A DNA stretch of 64,000 bases from Acanthacorydalis orientalis (lineage: Eukaryota; Arthropoda; Insecta; Megaloptera; Corydalidae): NCBI GenBank assembly GCA_034766995.1, contig CM068322.1, positions 13,059,810-13,123,809 of the forward strand, in the 5' to 3' direction. Below, piece after piece: positions 25,933-56,935 of this stretch. The notes under the pieces are model-generated. The model worked only from the letters and a program-made list of their open reading frames with translations, was not told where the DNA came from and made no database searches. A program made the translations under genes and the position numbers. The stretch's first letter is position 1. Each line of letters begins with the position of its first letter.

Positions 25933-26372
25933 ACTAAAAAAATGGATCTGCCGCGAATGGATGTGTGCGTTTTATTTGTTTTCTGAATGGTTGATATTGG
26001 TCACGTGGTCTCTATTCTGATTGGTTGATATCAGTCACATGATCAGTGTACTATTTCACGATGTATAACGAAAAGGGGGATACGATTTCAGTGTAAAACT
26101 GATAAGAAATTTATTTAATATATTGTATTCACTGAAGCTTTAACAGTAAAAAAAGTGTTACTACACATTTTAATATTCTATTTTGTTATGTTAATTTGTA
26201 TACACTTTTTCAATAAAAAATTTTACGACTCACTTTTTACGCAGATTATTTGTGTGTATAATTTATTAATTTCTGTCATCTTTTTAGGAAGGCAGGAACT
26301 AGAGTTAGTCAGCAGGAAGCGAAGCTCCACTAGAGGTTGACGAGCCCAGTTAGTAGAGGATGGAGGCCCCGT

Positions 26373-26376
<4 letters not shown>
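25930..26376. repeat. Repeat-like segment between two (TA)n tracts, with an internal 29 bp tandem duplication
   Basis: Bounded on both sides by long TA runs. Near 25980-26043 a unit TCTGA(A/T)TGGTTGATAT... CACGTGGTC/CACATGATC occurs twice in tandem. Near the right end AGCGAAGCTCC resembles the hairpin core of the dispersed GGCTTCGCC family described elsewhere. Family not assigned. Confidence 0.4.

Positions 26377-26427
<51 letters not shown>
26377..26427. repeat. (TA)n microsatellite
   Basis: About 51 bases of TA. Confidence 0.9.
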
Positions 26428-26429
<2 letters not shown>

Positions 26430-26430
<1 letters not shown>

Positions 26431-28275
26431 GATAGATGAGTATGTAGATGTGAACATGTATGTATAAACAGTTTTAAAGTTAAAATATTTTATAAATAAG
26501 ATGTAAGTACTAGTAATTAAATTTAAAAACACTTTAAAAATAAGTTTCTATTAACATCTGCAATTAGTTTTAAATAAAAACAAATTACATCAATTATTTC
26601 TTTCAGCACTTAAACTAGATTGTTTCAGTACTGAGTTGCAATTGTATAATTAACTGTTATAGTAAATATATGTTATTTTATGAACTCGGACATGATGTAC
26701 GTGAATAAAAATATTACGTGTGATAGTGAAGTTATTTTCATGTAATTTATTATTAATTATATTTGTTATAGTACATAATTATCCGTTCTATTTATTGTCA
26801 TTTTTTAATTTTTATTATACGTTTACTTATCCGAAGAGTACATTGTAATTCGTCACGAATAGAGACTTGTGTATTATATCTGTAATTATGTAAACATTGA
26901 AATGTTTACCGGAATAAAAAAATGTAATAATATATAACGCGATACGCTTTTGTTATAAATCACAGAAGCTTTTTTTATTCAGTATTTATTTACTGGTTTT
27001 TAAATTAAATATTGATACCAAAATAAAATGTTTGAGTCGACATAACGAGGGTTAAGGAAAAAAATAAATTGAACGTTTATAAGTTGATGAATTATAAGGC
27101 AGTTGTAAATAAATTTAATTTTTCATTTCCCCACAAAGTGTATACTCGTACACTTTTTTTGATCATGAGTGCTAAAGTATAGATTTTTCTATTTCTTAGC
27201 GCGCTGACGGTGATGAAATCAGAATGAAAATCCCCATAAGTAAAAAATCAGAAACGATAAATAATCAATTATTGAACAATTTTCATTCAGAAAAAAATAT
27301 GTGGCTCGTGTGTGCGGAAAAAGAAGACGACTAAGAAATTAATTTGTACTATAAAAGTTTCCATATTATAACTTTACTTGACACATGTATATAGCACTTT
27401 TTTATATTGTAATATGATACCTGTTTTGATAATTAAAGACAATTCTTTCGTACAGATTAAAATGGTCACGAACAGTTCATGTGGAGGAGGTCAACAATAT
27501 TGACTTTCAATTAGTATCAATGAAGTCACAATACTGTTTTGGCCCTATGTCTAAATTTACTATCACAAATGAGTTTCTCTTTTCAGATGATTTTTTTATT
27601 TAAATTTTTCTTATTAAAAGTATTCAATAAATCATTATTGATTATTTTTGATTATTATTGATGTGCATTTCAATGGTAATCCCATCATATTTGAGTTAGC
27701 ACGAAAGTTAGGCGTTAGTCATCCATCAGTTTTGGATCATTTAAAACCACTTAAATTAAAATAAAATTATGTGAATTTGAAGGTCATAAATCGCAATTAT
27801 TTTTGTAACAACCTAATAATAAAAAAGCAAACTGTTCTTAAAAAAAACAAACATATACTGACATTTATAATAATGTGTTTAATGTTTACCAGTAATGACA
27901 AGTTTCCGCAAAATTATAATAATTAACAAATATATTTTTATGACACATGGAGGTCAAACATTTTAATACAGTATGCGTAGATGTAGTTATCATTACCAAT
28001 AATATCAAGTTTGATAAAAAAAAATGATAATTGGAGATTTATAGTAATTTTATTTATACTTTTGTTCTTAATATGATTAATTTAAAATATTTGTGTATCT
28101 GTGCGTGTGAATATTTTGCAATACGTCACCTTCAAATTTTCCTGTACTTGCATTATTACATATCTTGTATAACAGATACTATTTATCTAATAGTAATTGT
28201 ATATTTAATTCGTTATATTTCTCAATTATTACTTTTCACCATCTTTCTTTGCTATATTTGCCATAATCACTAATT

Positions 28276-28277
<2 letters not shown>
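26430..28277. other. Gene-free AT-rich region with one truncated mariner MITE
   Basis: No gene supported. A mariner MITE fragment lies at about 27690-27826 and an interspersed repeat arm at about 27560-27690 (separate entries). The rest is unremarkable AT-rich DNA. Confidence 0.5.
27690..27826 (+). mobile_element. Mariner MITE, 5'-truncated (copy 2)
   Basis: Same family as 22931-23485 in the opposite orientation. The plus strand reads ARKLGVSHPSVLDHLKPLKL, then the right TIR (AATTATTTTTGTAACAACCT, then AATA). The left end and most of the HTH region are missing. Confidence 0.75.

Positions 28278-28344
<67 letters not shown>
28278..28344. repeat. (TA)n microsatellite
   Basis: About 67 bases of TA. 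Confidence 0.9.
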
Positions 28345-28347
<3 letters not shown>

Positions 28348-28489
28348 ATTTAATATTCTTTTCTACAATAATTCATTCTCAACTTATTGATTTATATTGT
28401 AGTTTGCTACCTTCCGACATCTGTAGACGATTGCCTCTGTTTATAGCACCAAAAAGATATTTTACAAAAATTGTATCAATATAGTGCAT

Positions 28490-28494
<5 letters not shown>

Positions 28495-28579
<85 letters not shown>
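28495..28579. repeat. (TA)n microsatellite
   Basis: About 85 bases of TA. Confidence 0.9.
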
Positions 28580-28582
<3 letters not shown>

Positions 28583-29543
28583 AGGCAGAGAAAGAGAATT
28601 GTAATTGTTTATTTTTTGCTCCTGACGCTATTGATACATGAATTTTTTATTACTTGTTTGGACACGTGTGTCATTTCAGATTGATCAGGAATCTATAATA
28701 TATAACCATTTATAATACATATACAGTTAGTTAAATCTACCTGTATATGGAACATGTGCAGAAAATAGCGGTATAAAACAGAAAATCGACTGATCCAAAA
28801 AAATGATCACGAAGATGATTTTTATTATTATGTTGATATAATTACTAGAAATTTTTCGAATGTACATAGGTACTGAAATTATCGTACTGGAATACCGTGA
28901 CACACATAACTGAACTGTTCACGCTTGAAGAGAAAAAAAAGAAGGTTCTTTGCATTAACTTCTTTTTGTTTTTAAATCGTTTAGTGTGTATATAACATAA
29001 GAGAAAATCAATTAAAGGTTATATGTTTCATTTTTTAAGAAATGATACAGTGGAAAACAATGGAAACTATGTGGATAAATATTTAATTTTCCACAGAGGT
29101 ATGACAGCTTGAAATGAAGTGTAATTTTGAATTCTCGAAATATTAATTTAATTTGTATCTGTCTTTAGAGTAAATTTGTGAAAATGCTGCATATGACTTA
29201 TTTTTATTTCAAGGAAAATCGCTATGATTTGATTAAATTGTCCTATACATTATTAGTACTACAACAATAGATCAACGAGAACACAAATAAAAATACAAAC
29301 AGTTTTAACATTTAGTTTTACTGCGAAGATGATGACATTATCATTGACATTATACGGAAATCATTAGAAAAACAAATTGTAAATATCGTTTGCATTTTTT
29401 ATAATGATGTAAATTTGAATATGACTGTTTTTTTATGAAATATATCTTCATTAGTGAAACTAATCATATAATAGACATTAGCGTAATTCAAAAAAGTAAA
29501 CATTATAGACACCATATTTATTCAAAAAGTATTAATATGAATG

Positions 29544-29548
<5 letters not shown>

Positions 29549-29610
<62 letters not shown>
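29549..29610. repeat. (TA)n(TG)n compound microsatellite
   Basis: TA run followed by about nine TG units. Confidence 0.9.
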
Positions 29611-29611
<1 letters not shown>

Positions 29612-30040
29612 ACAGAAATAAGTTGAATGAAATCTTTTTTACTTGTATCTGTAATGTATCTTTATATTGTCTCTTTAATACATTTTCATATCGCTGTCGT
29701 AATTAATAACTTATAAAAATTAAAACCTTGTTCTAAATGTCAGTTAAATTAAAACTCTGGTATAATCTGCATATGCTTTTTGCATATACTCTTTATTTTT
29801 ATTCTCTCGATTATTGATACAAAATTCAATTTGATAAATCTTATATGGATCGTTTCAAAACTGGTTTATTGTTTTTAATAAACAAGCTTTGTGATTTATA
29901 CAACTTATCAATATATTTTAATTATTTGTTTAATTAATATGATGTATTTTAGAATCAATATTTTTAATTGTTTTGTTATAATTGTAGTTTATTTAATCGC
30001 AGACGATTGCATACATACATACATGCAAACATATGTGTAT

Positions 30041-30047
30041 ATATATA

Positions 30048-30133
<86 letters not shown>

Positions 30134-30165
30134 CGTGTGTGTTTGAGTGTGTGTGTGTGTTTGTA
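30041..30165. repeat. (TA)n(TG)n compound microsatellite
   Basis: About 60 bases TA followed by imperfect TG repeats. Confidence 0.9.
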
Positions 30166-31814
30166 TGTGTTAGTATGTGTGCATGTACGTACATATTTAA
30201 ATACATGTGACTCAATATAAATTTCCGGATTTGTCTACTCTACGTTAGTTGAAGATGCTTAAGACATACAGTCTTAATTTTGCATTATTTCTTTAATTTA
30301 TCTTTGATATAAGTATATATTTTTTTTATTTCATATGACATTTGTTACTAAATTTAGTATGTGGTAGAGTTTAAAAAAAGTGTTGGCAGTGCAGTGACAT
30401 TAAAATCAACGTACTTTATGTTTTAGTTTTGATTATCCTTTTTATAGTAAGTTATTATATTATTCTTATTATTTCGATAAAATAAAATAGTACACTAGAG
30501 TACCACATTTTTACATATAGTTAAAGTTTTGAGGAAGAAACAGTTCAGTGTTAAATGCATACAGAAGATTAGATAGTCATTTATTTTGTCTTATTTTCTC
30601 TTTGGAAACAATATTTTCATTTTTTTTTTAATATTGTTATTTTCTTCTTTTAGTTTCATTTCAGCTTAACATGTTTTATTTCATTGCTCTTATTTCTTTT
30701 TCAATTCTATAAATCTTTTTTCGGATGAAGAGAATCGTGAATTATACATTCATGTAAATAAGGAAAACATACTTGATTAGTATTACTCAGACTGGTTATA
30801 ATGTTTTAATTGTTAACAAAGCTGCATCATATTAGATACTTCTCGTTTTATTTTCTTACTGAAAGCTGATACAGTAGAAGAGAACAGTTTAAAAAATGCA
30901 AAATTGGAATTAATTATAATCTCTCGTGCTTTTATTAAAAGTAAAATATTTACTTGCATCTTTTTTACTTTAATTTGATACTTCGTCGATCATATATTCT
31001 TATTAAGCGTGAATCAATAAGTTAATGAAATTGTAAAAATAATTGAACGCTGATTTTCAAAATAAAATACAATTATTTTAGTACGTTGTTCTGCAATGTA
31101 CCTTTCCATGATAAATTCCTTAAGTTTTAATTATAAAATTTTGAAAAGAAGGTAAAAAAAATTTAAATCGAAAAAATATTAACAATTCAAACCCTTTTGT
31201 TCTTTTTGTGCCACCCTGTACTTTCCAAACCTCTAATTTAAATTAACATTATATTTTTTATCATTTTTTAATATACGCTCATATAAAAAGTATACGTTTT
31301 TCTTATCACATGAAGTTACTGTTTTAACAATTTGTCTTGTCTTATTTAATTTTTTTTGTGTACCAGTATCTTAATAAAAAAGTTTAATATATTTTGTCAG
31401 TTCGTGATAAGAACATTACTTAGACGAGATAGTAATATTATTTATAAATTAAATATAAAACTATACATATTTTTGTCAGAAAAAATATCATTATATTCTC
31501 TTTTTAGTTTATAAGTGGATTAAATAGTTAATTCTTATCAATTAAAAGATATGTAATTCAATAGTGCTATTAACATCATTGCGTAGTTTATATTAATTGT
31601 TAAGACGTTATTGAAATTATTCGTAATTGATTAGTTTTTACTCAATGTTTAGAGTGGATTTGTTAAAAAATTTAATAATTATTATAACTGCTATTGTGTA
31701 ACGCTGTTATATTTTATACTTAAATATAGTTTGTTTAATTGAAGGCGTTATTAAATGTAAGTTGCGATATCATTATATTACTTATGTAAATGTAAAGATG
31801 TGCTTATATCCATA

Positions 31815-31817
<3 letters not shown>

Positions 31818-31885
<68 letters not shown>

Positions 31886-31912
31886 GTATATATATGTATA
31901 TCTATCTATCTA

Positions 31913-31970
<58 letters not shown>
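31818..31970. repeat. Long (TA)n tract abutting a mariner element
   Basis: About 150 bases of TA with one internal (ATCT)n patch. The mariner TIR starts directly at its right end. Confidence 0.9.
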
Positions 31971-31972
<2 letters not shown>

Positions 31973-31973
<1 letters not shown>

Positions 31974-33265
31974 TAGATCCGTGTAAAAGTTCGTATACGA
32001 TTCAATAGGTAGTTTTAAGAGGGCCGTATGACGGCGCTCGCGATTGAAATGCACTCATACTCGTATTATATATCGTTTGAAAGGTGACAGTGATAGCTGT
32101 CATTTGAACATCAGACGCATTTGTTTCGATTTGATTTGTGTGCAAGAAAAATTTTTGAAAATGAACAACGAAAAAATACACTCGTTACGTTATGTTATAC
32201 GAGTTTCGGAGAAGAGTAATCGGTGTCGCGGCAACGAAAAATATTCGGCAGGTTTATTTGGACCAAGCAACATCACTTCCAAATGTGAAGAAATGGTTTG
32301 CTAAATTTTGACATGACGATTTTAATCTTCAAGGTCAACTCCACTCTAAACGGCCTACAGAGATCGAGGACGATGTTGTGCCCATTTTTTAGTGACAATA
32401 ACTCACGAATTTCGACGAAAGTGGTTGCCGAGGCACTCAGCGTTGACAGATCGACTGAATTTCGGCATTTAAAGAAGCTGAGATTCACGTTGAAACTCGA
32501 TACGTGGGTGCCGGATTCGTTGTCTGAAAAAAACAAGTTTGATTGCATCTCTTCGGCAGTTTATTTGCTTGGACGTCTCAAAAGAGAGCCTTTTTGGATC
32601 GGCTGGTGACTGGTGATGAGAAATGGATCCTGTACAACAACGTCTGACGCAGACAAACGTGGAAACAAATGAATGAAGGGGCAGAACCAGTCGCCAAAGC
32701 TAACTTGCATTCGATGAAGGTGTTGCTATGTGCTTGGGGGGATTACAAAGGTGTTGTTTATTTTGAGCTGCTCTCACGAGGGGAAACGATTGCTAAGGAG
32801 AAGTACTGTCAACAACTAACTAAACTGAACGAAGTAATTAAAGAAAAGCATCCGATTTTGGCCAATCTCGAGAGGGGCATCTTCCACCACGACAACCCAA
32901 AATCACATACAGCAATACTAACTCTACAAAAACTGAAGCAGTTGAAATGGGAAATCATATCGCATCCATCGTATTATCCAGACATTGCACCTTCGGATAA
33001 TTATTTGTTTTCCGGCCGCTGCAGAACAGTTTAAACGGTAAAAAATTTGACATCGTGGAGGTCGTCAAAAATCACCTCACTGCCTTTTTTGCCGAAAGAC
33101 CACGTAGATTTTACGAACGAGGACACCAGCAGCTGACTTAGCGTTGGAAAATGATTGCAAAAAATGACGGTGAATACATAATTGATTAATAAAAGCGTTT
33201 CCTGTGAAAAATAATCGCCCGAGTTTCAATTTTAAATCGTATACGAACTTTTTGCACTGATCCAA
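31973..33265 (+). mobile_element. Full-length mariner transposon with inactivated transposase
   Basis: TIRs TTAGATCCGTGTAAAAGTTC / TTGGATCAGTGCAAAAAGTT flanked by TA on both sides; length 1293 bp, normal for mariner. The transposase begins near MNNEKIHSLRY (32161) and is broken by several frameshifts and stops: the reading shifts near 32240, meets TGA in KWFAKF* and TAG near 32390. The middle frame carries AEALSVDRSTEFRHLKKL, and TGDEKW (first catalytic Asp) lies near 32610. The last frame carries FHHDNPKSH and SYYPDIAPSDNYLF, with 34 residues between the second and third Asp, the DD34D spacing of mariner. Dead copy. Confidence 0.9.
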
Positions 33266-34358
33266 TATAATTCATAGCTTTTCATAATGCATAAAATGTG
33301 TTTTGTGAAACTTCTTCATTATGAATGTTTTCAATTTGGTGCGTTTTCGACGGTTATGTAAATATTATATTAGTAAAGTTAGGAATGGCATATTATTATT
33401 CCTTATATAAAAATACACTTTTTTAAACTGACTATCTATTTTCATATGTTTAAGGGAACACATGTTTATTTAAAAATAAAGACCAAATTTAAAATTTAAA
33501 ACAATTGAATCAGTATAATAAAAAAACGTTTTTAAATCGCCAGAGGGCTCTGCCCGCTACTCGCTACGTTCGCTGATCCCGCTCGCTTCGCTCTCTCTCC
33601 CGACTCACTTCGCGTGTACAGCATATGTTCGCTCAAAATTGTAATATATGTATGTTAGTACGTCTATAATCATTTTTGTTGTCGAATGTGAGTGAGTGTG
33701 TTCCTCTCGCAGATATATTGCAACGTAGTTGTTTTATAAGGTCGCACATTTCATTATAGTTGGTATCTAACCACTGTCGGCAATAAATCAAAACCATTAA
33801 AAAATTGTACTTATTTTGATACCAAATGTTGTGTTACTTTGGATGTCATCGCTAATAATAATTTAATATAAAATCTCTACACCTTTTTTCTAGTGAAATT
33901 TTAGTGAACTTTTGTTTATACAGATGATTCAATTTAAGGTTCCACCGAAAGCATAAATAATTTTTGCGTTTTTTTTTTAATACTTGCATGTAGAAACCTA
34001 AATCGAATCACTCTATATATAAATAGATATTCAAATTTATTATAATGAAACATATGAATAAACAAAGAAAATAAATTTGTATCTGAATATAAAATTATGC
34101 TTATTTTTTAAAATTTACACTTTTAATTCACGCATTACTATTTTATATGTTCAGTTTAATCCAATGTGAGAGATAATTTTTTACTTTGATTTTTTTTTAT
34201 AAAAAATAAACAACGGTGCCGTTCCTAAAGATAATTCGTTATCGCATTTATTTGACATTCATTAATGTGATTAATTCGTTTACATTCTTATAAACTAATT
34301 TAACGAGTGTATGACTTGCAATTTTTTTCCAGATAAAGCTGCCACTCCGTGTCTCATA
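33266..34358. other. Upstream region of the CYP4 gene with a GC-rich repeat
   Basis: A GC-rich hairpin-bearing block (33537-33620) and its AT-rich continuation to about 33740 belong to a dispersed family (separate entry). A splice-acceptor-like TTTTTTTCCAG at about 34322-34332 precedes the CYP4 start and may join a non-coding first exon. Confidence 0.4.
33537..33740 (+). repeat. Dispersed hairpin-core repeat, divergent copy
   Basis: GC-rich start (GAGGGCTCTGCCCGCTACTC, GCTCGCTTCGCTC) followed by the family hallmark ATATTGCAACGTAGTTGTTT. Related to copies at 44.8, 58.4, 60.4, 60.6 and 62.7 kb. Confidence 0.55.
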
Positions 34359-52545
<18,187 letters not shown>

Positions 52546-53663
52546 ATGAGATAGCAGTATACGTAATTTTCTGTAGAAAAATTTTAATTGTATTGGACAT
52601 CTTTGATTTACTTACATATACGGATATAGAAAAACATCCCGATGTATAATTTAATTTCTTTTATAACCTTTTCATGACTAGAATACAAAATGAGAACATA
52701 GAAAACCTGTACGATCTTTAATTATTATTAATTTCTATCCATTCTAAGAAAAAGTTAAAAAAAGGTACGTTGATTTCATATTTTTCTAGTTATGCTGGTA
52801 TTTTTAAAATAAGTAATGTTTTTTATAGTTGATATTACTTACTAGAAAGATATATTTTCAAAGAGAGGTTAAGTTTACAACATTTCTATCATATATAAAA
52901 TGAAATAACTTTTACATTTTATGTATAAATAATGTTATACTTTGATTTTTTTAAGATTTATGAAATAATACCATTTACACAGATGTCATTTTTTTATATT
53001 TATCGTTATTTGCTTCTTAGTATTTTCCAAATATACTTTTAGGTTATGTTACGTATAAACTTACATTTTAACATGTACTGACGTACTGATTTTTAATAAA
53101 ACCTATTTAGAAAATGGGACGAATTCTTTTATAGATGATTTATTATTAATACATATTATTATTTATACCACTTTCTCTAACCAACATATTTAATAAGTAT
53201 TATTAGAAAATGTAATTTTGACACTAAACAACGTAAAAATCTGAAAAAATGGAAAAGTATTTACATTTTGCATTTTGTAATGATTTATCTATTATCTTGT
53301 AAAATCCCTACGTCATAACACGTAACGACATCATTAGTAATTGTTGGTTGTTAGGTAAGTCGCATATATCTATTATCTCGAATGAATGCTCCATTCAGGT
53401 AATTCATTTTAAATAGTATCATTATTTATTACCTTGTTGGTCTTTTAATAGGCATGAATATGTTTAATTTCTGCCTGTAGAGAAAAATAGTATAGAATAA
53501 TATATTTGTAATGTAGGGTGCACGTTTCATTTATTATTTTGTTAGAATTAGAAAGTAAGGAATGCTTTTTCGGTTTGGAGAACTCAATAGCATCTACAGA
53601 GAATCCTTTTTGCTAGAGACTACTGATGTAAAAACTTCACTCTAACGATTTTAATCTATATTA

Positions 53664-53666
<3 letters not shown>

Positions 53667-53725
<59 letters not shown>
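53667..53725. repeat. (TA)n microsatellite
   Basis: About 57 bases of TA, immediately left of a Tc1-like terminus (CAGTAACACCCCTAG). Confidence 0.9.
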
Positions 53726-53728
<3 letters not shown>

Positions 53729-54450
53729 CAGTAACACCCCTAGTTACGTAACAAGTGACTTACGGAAATTCACAGTTACTTAATAAATTTTTAAAATTAC
53801 AACTTGTTTAATTGAAAAAAGTAGTGCAATTGATATTTTATGCTTTGAAGTCATGTTTTTAAAAAGATGTGGTTTCTTTAAAAATACAAACACTTTTGTA
53901 AATGTTTTCTTCCGGACAGTGGCTTTTTCGGTGGCTTTTAACATCTCAAATTAATCAGAACCGAGCATGAAGGTGGCAGCGTAATGGTTTGGACATGTTT
54001 TTCAGCCTATGGTGTTAGTCCTTTTCATGTATTTGAGTGGATAATGGATCGTTTCGCATGTAAAAATATTTTAGAAACACAAATTATTCCTCATGCTGAA
54101 TGGAATATGCCGCTTCGATGGGTGTTTCAACACGATAATGACCAGAAACACACATCGAGATTGGTAAACGATTGGTTAAAAGACAATGGGGTTCAAGTTC
54201 TTGATTGGCCGGCACAATCACCAAACTTGAATACCATTGAAAATCTCATTGGGATTTTCAAACGACGATTTACGGGCGAACGCTTCGGAAATAAGCGGGC
54301 ACTGTTTCGAGCATTAAAAAATGGATGGGAAAAAAATTATCGAAGCCACCATTTTAAATTTAATTTTATCATTGTCACGCAGATGTGCTGAGGTTATTAA
54401 AAATAGAGGTTTTTACACAAAGTACTAGATTTGTTGCTTTAGTTTTGCAC
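53729..54450 (+). mobile_element. Tc1-like transposon fragment with transposase C-terminal half
   Basis: It probably starts at CAGTAACACCCCTAGTTACG (53729). An open frame at 53984-54391 encodes the DDE domain from the second beta-strand onward: VWTCFSAYGVSPFHVFEW, WVFQHDNDQKHTSRLVNDWL, WPAQSPNLNTIENL. Second Asp to Glu spacing is 34 residues (DD34E), which defines Tc1. The N-terminal HTH and first Asp are missing, about 180 bases of non-matching sequence lie between terminus and frame, and the right TIR was not identified. Not functional. Confidence 0.8.
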
Positions 54451-54545
54451 ACTCATATATTGCAGTTACATATTTTTGTTGCCATTTTTATATAAGTGAA
54501 TTATTATTATTTTTGAAAATGTATCATTTTATTTTTGTTTCATCT

Positions 54546-54546
54546 A

Positions 54547-54597
<51 letters not shown>
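54546..54597. repeat. (TA)n abutting an RTE 3' tail
   Basis: About 52 bases of TA running straight into (ATC)n of the RTE fragment. Confidence 0.9.
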
Positions 54598-54599
<2 letters not shown>

Positions 54600-55134
54600 T
54601 CATCATCATCTTCAGCCCCTGTCAATCCACTGCTGGATAAAGGCCTCTTCCATGACTTTCCATTTTGTTCGATTCAGTGCCTCTCTTTTCCACAGTTTTC
54701 CAATAAAGTTTTTAATATCCTTATCCCATCTGTTCATTGGTCTCTTTCTCGGTCTTTTCATATTCCTTGGTTCCCAGTCAATAATTTCTCTTGTCCATCG
54801 GCTGTCTTCTCTTCTTGCGACATGTCCCGCCCATTTCCATTTTAGACTCTTTACTCTTCTTATTATATCTGTGACTCCTGTTTGTTTTCGTATCCATTCT
54901 ATTCTCTTTCTATCTCTTCTTGTTATTCCCAACATGCATCTTTCCATACTTCGTTGTGTTGTTTGGAGTCTTTGAACTATTTTGGCGTTAAGCACCCATG
55001 TTTCGCTGCCGTAGGTAAGGACCGGTAGTATACACTGATCGAATACTTTTTTCTTTAAACAGAGTGGGATTGTTGATTTAAATATTGAGGCGTTTCGTCC
55101 GAAAGAGCTCCATCCCATTTTTATTCTCCTATTT
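54598..55134 (-). mobile_element. 5'-truncated RTE-type LINE fragment (copy 2)
   Basis: The minus strand is open over 168 codons: MGWSSFGRNASIFKSTIPLC, PVLTYGSETWVLN, SLKWKWAGHVARREDSRW, RPRKRPMNRWDKDIKNF, ending [12 protein letters not shown] and stop, then an (ATG)n tail next to (TA)n. This is the C-terminal region of an RTE polymerase. The same family as 20286-20950 but with the 3' frame intact; it ends abruptly at about 55134 where unrelated sequence begins. Confidence 0.88.
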
Positions 55135-55197
55135 ACTATTCGCCAATACGCAAGTGGGATCAGCGTGGCGAGTCATGATCCCAAACCTTACCTTACA

Positions 55198-55199
<2 letters not shown>

Positions 55200-55240
<41 letters not shown>

Positions 55241-55437
55241 TATGCATTATTAATATCATTGTAAAATAATTGGAAGGAAAGATAAATACACTTAAATGTT
55301 TAAGTAGAATTTGTTGGTTCTGTTTTGCACAATACTGTAAATAATATGCATACACATAATAATAATAAATATTGCAGTTTTTCATGAAGTTACACTGAAG
55401 TAATTTACAAATTGGACTTAGTTCTAATTCAAGTTAG

Positions 55438-55493
<56 letters not shown>
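55200..55493. repeat. Two (TA)n tracts flanking ~200 bp of AT-rich DNA
   Basis: TA runs at 55200-55238 and 55440-55493. Confidence 0.9.
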
Positions 55494-55495
<2 letters not shown>

Positions 55496-55818
55496 CATTA
55501 ACTATAGGGATTTAATAAATATAATAATAATAAAGACAGGTATATTGATATTTTTTTCTGAAGAGATGATGAATAAATGTCTTCTGTGTGTTTTAAAAAA
55601 TGGTGTTTATCAACAGTAAACAAAGAATAACGTTAAAACCGTGAATTCGTTATATCTTTGATTATTGCTTTTTAATAAACATCCAACCATCACAACCACC
55701 CAACAGCTGACCTGTGTTTGATAAATGTGCAAGATTAATAAGAAAGGTGTAAATGTTCTGAATATTATTATGAAATTTATGGTAGTTATGGAATTTTCCT
55801 TACTTATACAATGTTCTT

Positions 55819-55822
<4 letters not shown>

Positions 55823-55912
<90 letters not shown>
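55823..55912. repeat. (TA)n microsatellite
   Basis: About 90 bases of TA with one internal TATTCATG break. Confidence 0.9.
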
Positions 55913-55914
<2 letters not shown>

Positions 55915-56882
55915 GTATTAATGTATTAAACAAAAAATAATATTGTAGAAAGTGCAAATGGAACATCGACTGAATAACTTTCGGTTTTTTTAGACAGTGT
56001 CCTTGACATACATTGTGGTCAACGTCTTACAAACACTGAGTCACAACTGTCTACAGAACCCAGTTCACAAAACAATTAGTTTATTCATTTCAAATAAGTC
56101 ATTTATTTCAAATAGTTTAGGTGAAAAATTACTCATCCATCACACGATGAATGTAATTTTCTTATCCTAAATAAAAACAAGTTAATATAAAAAGGGATCC
56201 TTGGACAGTTATCGATAGCGTTATGGTACGAACAGCATTTTGTTACAGACAATCACCGAAGATGTTCACGTCGTGTATTAACCGATCGTTAAATTCTCAT
56301 CTGTTATATCAGATTCGCTCCGCGATAGCTTCGCATAACAAAACATTATTATTTATTATAAATCATTGTATCGAAGAAGTAAATCAATTAATTTAAATTA
56401 ATCTCGTTAACACTGATATTGACGAATTAAAGCCCAGCCGGTTTTAATTCGAATAAATAACAGTGATACTTTCGAACAAAGTATAAATGTACCCTAGTGA
56501 CAGCGACTGCAAATCAGTCATCTAGATCGGATTATCGGGCACAAAAGGGAACCGTCCTGGCAACCAACGCCCGATAAGATACGACAACATCATATTTAAA
56601 AACATAGACAAAAACGCAAAAGTTTGAACATATACCTTGTCGTCTGTTTGTAAATGAGTTTGCTGTTTATGTTTAAAACTTATTTTTTTTAAAAAAATAT
56701 TGTACAAACATTACTTGTACATTTTTTACAGACAATTTTATTTGTAAAAGAAAAACGTAATTACCATAATTTGAAACATAATTTATATGTACATATACAT
56801 ATGCACAGAAAAATATAATAATCATTTATATACACGTTTGTGTATAACGTGAAAATAATTATGCATTGCGTATAAATATATG

Positions 56883-56935
<53 letters not shown>

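Larger units (their letters stand above)
28690..31760. other. Gene-free AT-rich region
   Basis: Read on both strands. Apart from compound (TA)n(TG)n tracts at 29549-29610 and 30041-30165, I see no gene, RNA gene or transposon I can support. Confidence 0.5.

Noticed and set aside
32273..32548. Minus-strand ORF over the mariner
   Set aside because: Shadow of the plus-strand transposase remnant.
56532..56578. TTATCGGGC...GCCCGATAA inverted repeat
   Set aside because: Single short hairpin with no flanking duplication or repeat partner seen.
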